A DNA stretch of 64,000 nt, from contig CAZRTJ010000004.1 in NCBI GenBank assembly GCA_964602985.1, positions 161,916 to 225,915 of the forward strand, in the 5' to 3' direction. Position 1 is the first letter of the stretch; the number at the start of each line of letters is the position of its first letter. Shown piece after piece: positions 60,137-64,000 of the stretch. The DNA comes from CAYZJB01 sp964602985. GTDB taxonomy: Bacteria > CLD3 > SB21. The notes beneath the pieces are model-generated. The model saw only the letters and a list, made by a program, of their open reading frames with translations. It was not told the DNA's origin and did no database searches. The position numbers and the translations under genes were made by a program.

Positions 60137-60210
60137 ATGCGGTCCGCGGCGCGTCAGGGTAACTGCCCAAACGGGCGGTTTATGGAGGGACTCCGGACAA
60201 CTCCGATTGC

Positions 60211-60421
60211 TCAGAACAGGGATCGTCCGTCGGAAGAGAGAGGCTTGAGGAAGCGCAGGATCGTGCGTTCGCTGACGGTGTTGAAGACGAAGGGCGAAGT
60301 GGCCTCGAGGAGGCTGTCCCAATGTCCGTGCCGAAGCCGGTCAGCCACTTGGCTGAGTCGTCTCACTCGGGCTCTTGAAGGAAAGTGGCAGGTAGTTGCC
60401 CAGCTCGGCGGCTTCTTCCAC
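60211..60421 (-). pseudogene. Decayed gene remnant downstream of the ABC-3C ATPase
   Basis: Three fragments of what looks like one protein, in three frames. GTG 60421 opens AAELGNYLPLSFKSPSETTQ and stops at 60341. From 60345 to 60265 another frame reads ADRLRHGHWDSLLEATSPFV, FNTVSER. A third frame continues TILRFLKPLSSDGRSLF to a stop at 60211-60213. The pieces recall, in order, the start (LPLSFKSPSE) and a later part (ATSPFxF...ERTIxRFLK) of a hypothetical protein I remember from defence or restriction loci, so the middle has been deleted and a 4-bp slip (GAAC repeat) shifts the last frame. Family identity is from memory and uncertain. Confidence 0.5.
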
Positions 60422-60430
60422 AGCTATCGC

Positions 60431-62152
60431 TCAGAAACGGAAGCCAAACAGGCCGCCGTCTTCCTTAGCGTCAGTCAAGACCGTCGGGAGTACGTGGTCG
60501 CGAAGGTCGAAACCGGCGACGGTCTCCTTGAACGCATCGTCTTCGTTCATCGTAACGATGTACTGAAAACCGAGTTCCGTGGCGGTTTCCGCGCCGACCT
60601 TTAGCGCGCTTATCAGCTGACGGCCATCAACACCGTCGAAGAGATGACTGTCATGGATCAGGAATCCTGGCCCCATGCCATGCTTTGCACATAGGCGCAT
60701 GAGCATCATATCGAAGCAGAAAATCTGCATGTTCTTGATGCCCTTGCTGCGAGAGCCCTGCATAGGAAACTGGAATACCGGCCCATTGGAGGTTTCCTCT
60801 ACGGTCATGCTGCCGGCGGACTCGTACAGTCGCTTCGATGTCTCCTCGAACGCGAGAATTGCCTCGGACAAGCGCATCCTTTGCTCGGCAAAGTCGCGCC
60901 GCAGGCGCAGCGTCAGACGGTTTCGTTCGATCTCCAGCTCGTTCTTGGTTCCCTCCAGTTGTTCGGCGGCCTCGAAGCGTTGCCGTAGCGACTCGACCGC
61001 TGCCTCCATGCGTCCTGCTTCGCCCTGTAGTTGGGAAAACTGATCCAGCGCGCCGTGGCTCTGTAGAACTCCCATCACCACAGCCCGCCGTGTGTCGAGT
61101 CGGAGTTTCTCCTCCTCGCGCCCGGCAACGCGCTGTTTTGCGGCGTCCAGCTCTTCGGCGAGATAATCTCGCCGATTCCGAATGACCGACTCATGAAAAC
61201 TTCGCACCTCGTCGTAGCGTTTGATAGCGACGGTCGGCAATGCGATACCAGCTTCTGCGTAAATACTCTGGAGATCGGCGAGTGATGGTGGCGCTTCCGT
61301 CTGCATCGCCCGTTCCAAGTCTCCGATCGTTGCTGTGTCAATTACGTTGGCGTTTGACAGCTCATTGATAGCGCGCGTGAGTTGATCGGTCTCCGCTTCC
61401 AGTTCCGCATACTGAGGCAGCACACGGAATGAAGCAACTTGGGACTTGAGATCTGCAAGGCGGGCTTCCCCCACGGTCAGTTGGGTGCGCAGATCTGACG
61501 CCCTTCCGACGATGCTGCCGAACGCGCCGGCACCCGCCGCCTTCTTCAGTTCAGCCAGAGTTTTCTCCCGATCCCGCACTTTCTGCCAGTCGCTGGCAAT
61601 CCTCCAATCCAGACCAAGCAGGAACAACAGGGCGACCTGATAGTCACCGGCTTGCTGCATGATTGCCTGCTTCTCAGGGGTCGTGAACGCCCCGCTGAGC
61701 TGCCGGCGCACAAAGTACGCGAACAGGGAACGAAACGTTGGGTTGCGCCCATCGTTCTCGGGGACCTCATCCAACTGGAACATCTTGTCGCCGAGGAGAT
61801 CTATCCACTCGGAATTCGAGAGGCTGGTCTTTCCATTTAGAAAGCTGGCGCCTTCAACGAGAATCTTAGATTTCTGGTGCCCCGAGCGTTCAATGCGGAG
61901 CTTCTCGCCGCCGAGGTCGAATGTCATGCCGAACGATGCGTTAACGAGCGCTTCCGAACGGAACAGGGAATCCTTCCCGGCATCCGAGCCCATCAGGAAA
62001 TGAACTATCTCGATCAGGCTCGTCTTGCCCGCCCGATTGCGGGTTTGCCTATCGGTGGCACCCGCTTCCTTTTGCGCGATCAGCACATTCAGGCCGGACT
62101 TGAACTCCAGCGTCTTGAACGTCGCGAGACTGCTGTAGATGCGGTGGATCAT
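60431..62152 (-). CDS. ABC-3C system ATPase, DUF2326-type SMC-like protein
   Basis: 573 aa. N-terminal ABC/SMC half: LNVLIAQKEAGATDRQTRNR then Walker A RAGKTSLIEIVHFLMG (39-54). A long coiled coil spans about 190-460. The C-terminal DUF2326 part has the ABC second half: IFCFDMMLMRLCAKHGMGPG then FLIHDSHLFDGVDGRQ (Walker B-like). Such ATPases are the NTPase component of ABC-three-component conflict systems. The ATG overlaps the middle-component stop (ATGA at 62149). Together with the next two genes it makes a complete module next to a type I restriction locus. Confidence 0.87.
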   Translation of the reverse strand: MIHRIYSSLATFKTLEFKSGLNVLIAQKEAGATDRQTRNRAGKTSLIEIVHFLMGSDAGKDSLFRSEALVNASFGMTFDLGGEKLRIERSGHQKSKILVEGASFLNGKTSLSNSEWIDLLGDKMFQLDEVPENDGRNPTFRSLFAYFVRRQLSGAFTTPEKQAIMQQAGDYQVALLFLLGLDWRIASDWQKVRDREKTLAELKKAAGAGAFGSIVGRASDLRTQLTVGEARLADLKSQVASFRVLPQYAELEAETDQLTRAINELSNANVIDTATIGDLERAMQTEAPPSLADLQSIYAEAGIALPTVAIKRYDEVRSFHESVIRNRRDYLAEELDAAKQRVAGREEEKLRLDTRRAVVMGVLQSHGALDQFSQLQGEAGRMEAAVESLRQRFEAAEQLEGTKNELEIERNRLTLRLRRDFAEQRMRLSEAILAFEETSKRLYESAGSMTVEETSNGPVFQFPMQGSRSKGIKNMQIFCFDMMLMRLCAKHGMGPGFLIHDSHLFDGVDGRQLISALKVGAETATELGFQYIVTMNEDDAFKETVAGFDLRDHVLPTVLTDAKEDGGLFGFRF

Positions 62153-62394
62153 GGCGCCCCCCGAACAAGCAGCCCCTCACGCAGCTCGATCGCCCCGACG
62201 AGAAACAGCAGATCAAGTGCAAGCACGAATCCGTCATAGCGCATGGGTAACGACGCCTTATGGTCTACGGCGGCGCGCGGCATCTGCTCCCACAAGGCCG
62301 ACACGGTGAGTGGGTGTGACAGGTGCCGCAGGATCGCAGCGCCGACCGTCAGCAGGGCACGGTCCTGGGGCAGGTGCTTGGAAGGGAGAATCAT
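62149..62394 (-). CDS. ABC-3C middle component (MC6-like)
   Basis: 81 aa. LPSKHLPQDRALLTVGAAIL and YDGFVLALDLLFLVGAIELR are typical of the small winged-helix-like middle components that sit between effector and ATPase genes in ABC-3C operons; MC6 is my best recollection. Overlaps both neighbours by ATGA, as expected for a stoichiometric complex. Confidence 0.78.
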   Translation of the reverse strand: MILPSKHLPQDRALLTVGAAILRHLSHPLTVSALWEQMPRAAVDHKASLPMRYDGFVLALDLLFLVGAIELREGLLVRGAP

Positions 62395-63293
62395 CGTGCG
62401 CTGCTCCGTGGTTCTTCAAAGATATCGCAGCGCTCGAAGTAGTACGCCAGGACGGTGTTCACCGCGATTTCGTGCTCTGGTGTTCCGCGACTAGTGCCGC
62501 CAGCCCAAGCCTGAAGGTCGCCGAATATCTCGTTCGGCGTCCGCTGATCGCGCAGCCGCGCGTACTCGGCTTTGAACGCCGCTGCCAACCGCTCCCCCAA
62601 GGTCTCGTCATGCCACTGCGACAGGAAGTCCTCGACCAAATACGTCTTGACCATGCCTTCCTTGAGCAGCCGCGCCACTGCCTCGGACAAGGCGTTTGCC
62701 TCGATCTTTCCAGCCGGCACGTCCTTTACGTCGGTCATCGGTGGTGCGGGAAGCGCAGCGATCCTCTCCAGCACGACCTTCAAGTCACCGAAACCTAAAT
62801 TGATCTTGGTTGCATCCGTTAGGGCGGGCCCAAACCATGACGCTTTGTCGTCTGCGGTGAGCTTGCGGAAAATCAGCCGAAGTTCCTCCAGACACCACGG
62901 CTGTAACTGAATTTCAGGGTTTTCGGCCTCAAAGTCGAGTAACAGCTTCTGAACATGCGGCGGCAGCCCATCCGTCGCGTTATGGACGAACGTCCAGGCG
63001 TCGAAATGCTTGCCCCAGTGCTCCCTCGCACCGACGAAGTCGTCGGTGATCTTGGTCTTCGCCTTGGCAGCGTCCATCTGGTTGGGCGCGTAGACCTGGA
63101 ACAGCCGGCGCTCCGATTTGAGGAAGCCGTCGTTCTTGCGGTCGCCCTGATTTCCCCACGGCCGGCAGGCCATGAAATCTGCCTTGTACGCCAGGCCCAT
63201 CAGCCGCTCGAAGAAAGTCTGGAACGCATCCCCATTCGCGCGGAGAAACGCAACCTCGAATTTCTGTTCGTAGTAGGCGTCCTGCAGGTTCAT
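62391..63293 (-). CDS. ABC-3C effector with nuclease-like N-terminal domain
   Basis: 300 aa. N-terminal 1-110 has the pattern of a PD-(D/E)XK-like fold: FFERLMGLAYKADFMACRPW, GNQGDRKNDGF (acidic site) and RRLFQVYAPNQMD, where the usual E-x-K is replaced by Q-V-Y. The remainder is helical, ending in TPNEIFGDLQAWAGGT and NTVLAYYFERCDIFEEP, which I take as the C-terminal (CTD) domain of ABC-3C effectors. Whether it cuts nucleic acid is uncertain without the lysine. ATG 63293 overlaps the hsdS stop. Confidence 0.75.
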   Translation of the reverse strand: MNLQDAYYEQKFEVAFLRANGDAFQTFFERLMGLAYKADFMACRPWGNQGDRKNDGFLKSERRLFQVYAPNQMDAAKAKTKITDDFVGAREHWGKHFDAWTFVHNATDGLPPHVQKLLLDFEAENPEIQLQPWCLEELRLIFRKLTADDKASWFGPALTDATKINLGFGDLKVVLERIAALPAPPMTDVKDVPAGKIEANALSEAVARLLKEGMVKTYLVEDFLSQWHDETLGERLAAAFKAEYARLRDQRTPNEIFGDLQAWAGGTSRGTPEHEIAVNTVLAYYFERCDIFEEPRSSAR

Positions 63294-64000
63294 GCGCCGG
63301 CCTCCGCCGCCGAGTCGTCCTCGCCCCAGACGCGGGCGAGGGTGGCCTGGATCTTCTTTTCGAAGCCGGCGATCAGCTCGCGGTTGGCATTGACCAGCGC
63401 CTGCTCGGCCTCGATCTCGGCGACGATGGCGCGCTGGGTGGCGAGGGGTGGGAGGGGGACTCTGAAGTCTTTCAACTTTTCAATCGTCAGTGCTTTGTAC
63501 GCCGCACCGAAAACGATATGGTCGACACCTCCGGAAAATGTGGCGTCGAGGCAATGCTTGAGGAAGTACGGATCAAGGTTCGACAGATTTCTGATCCACA
63601 AGAGGTTTCCGTCTTTGAAGTAAAACTCACGATTGTCGGCGACTACCCAAGACACACCAATGGTTCCGACAGCGGAGATCAGCAAATCACCTTTGGCCGG
63701 CGCGCCGAAGCGCCCCTTGATCGTAGCGTATCGTTCCTTTGAGATGAACAATTCGAGGCTGGTGTCATGGCCTCTACTCAGCTCAACGATCTCCTTCGTG
63801 CGATAGAACGGTGTGCCTGACGGAACATATTCCTCAGCCAAGATTCGCTTGCTTGATGTTACTTCACAAACTTCCCCCAATTCCACCATCGGCCAGTCGG
63901 GATGGATGGGGATGTGGGGGCGGTAGTTGTCGAGGACGGCGCGGGCGCCGTCGATGACCTTCTGGTAGCCCTCGATCTCCGCCACGATCTCCTTCTGCAC
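63290..64000 (-). CDS. hsdS: Type I restriction-modification specificity subunit HsdS (5' part beyond window)
   Basis: 236 codons to the right edge, open at the 5' end (the first visible codon, GTG at the edge, is internal). QKEIVAEIEGYQKVIDGARA is the conserved helix that follows a target-recognition domain or the HsdM part; WPMVELGEVCEVTSSKRILA opens a TRD, closed by IEKLKDFRVPLPPLATQRAI, VAEIEAEQALVNANREL. HsdS determines the DNA site of the RM complex. The missing upstream part would show whether HsdM is fused. The TGA overlaps the ABC-3C effector ATG. Confidence 0.9.
   Translation of the reverse strand: MQKEIVAEIEGYQKVIDGARAVLDNYRPHIPIHPDWPMVELGEVCEVTSSKRILAEEYVPSGTPFYRTKEIVELSRGHDTSLELFISKERYATIKGRFGAPAKGDLLISAVGTIGVSWVVADNREFYFKDGNLLWIRNLSNLDPYFLKHCLDATFSGGVDHIVFGAAYKALTIEKLKDFRVPLPPLATQRAIVAEIEAEQALVNANRELIAGFEKKIQATLARVWGEDDSAAEAGA

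Noticed and set aside
60116..60604. 162-codon plus-strand open frame
   Set aside because: It is antisense to the ATPase 3' end and the decayed remnant, and shows no domain.

Overview
The window reads as one scaffold piece (a 100-base run of N at 53917-54016) of a moderately high-GC, Gram-negative bacterium. S46 peptidase, SPOR and other lipoproteins, LptE, a CarboxypepD-type TonB receptor, a propeller/Y_Y_Y histidine kinase and two NtrC-type sigma-54 activators together suggest the FCB superphylum. Several intergenic regions carry ordinary TTGaca-17-TAtatT promoters rather than the TTTG/TAnnTTTG type of Bacteroidota, so a Chlorobiota/Ignavibacteria/Kapabacteria-like lineage is my best guess. 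That placement is inference.

Layout. 1-7063 (minus): a molybdenum hydroxylase (XDH/hydroxybenzoyl-CoA reductase type) whose 2Fe-2S and molybdopterin subunits are separated by an S46 peptidase and a HEPN-MNT toxin-antitoxin pair; the MNT gene carries an in-frame stop. An M14 peptidase lipoprotein lies upstream. 7050-9230 (minus): HAD phosphatase, SPOR lipoprotein and 3-hydroxybutyryl-CoA dehydrogenase, ending in a perfect-palindrome terminator. 9307-27251 (plus): a run of over 20 mostly overlapping genes: RarD, DapB-like reductase, Cys/Met-metabolism PLP enzyme, PNPOx-GNAT fusion, three more GNATs, four EamA-type transporters in all, methyltransferase, three DinB/YfiT proteins, MOSC, PhzF, a MocR regulator, PdxS/PdxT with an unknown gene between them, MFS and heme A synthase. 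27310-30659 (plus): a copper-uptake-like set (Cys-rich secreted protein, Met/His-rich YtkA-like lipoprotein, OprC-like TonB receptor).

30673-50798 (minus) is core genome: SpoIID-like lipoprotein, NtrC-type regulator, MurJ, LON-domain protein, AroB, CoaBC, RpoZ, GcvP, a degenerate REC-GGDEF protein, hybrid histidine kinase, GcvH, TPR protein, GT2 glycosyltransferase, LptE, sigma-54 activator and Gmk. A 30-codon membrane-protein ORF sits on the plus strand at 31973. 50899-53333 (plus): TPR protein and outer-membrane-like protein. 53341-54300: an array of about 150-bp palindromic repeats between convergent genes, with the assembly gap inside it. 54329-57954 (minus): NarL-type regulator and propeller histidine kinase. 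57955-58397: structured non-coding sequence. 58398-60136 (minus): a secreted protein of unknown family whose Shine-Dalgarno sequence is buried in a hairpin.

60211-64000 (minus) is a defence island: a type I restriction specificity subunit followed, through ATGA overlaps, by a three-gene ABC-three-component (ABC-3C) conflict system and then a decayed gene remnant.

The most interesting items are the ABC-3C module translationally chained to a type I RM gene with the adjacent wreck, the nonsense-interrupted MNT antitoxin, the SD-sequestering hairpin, the PLP-centred super-operon with a four-fold TTGGAC motif in its promoter region, and the repeat array.
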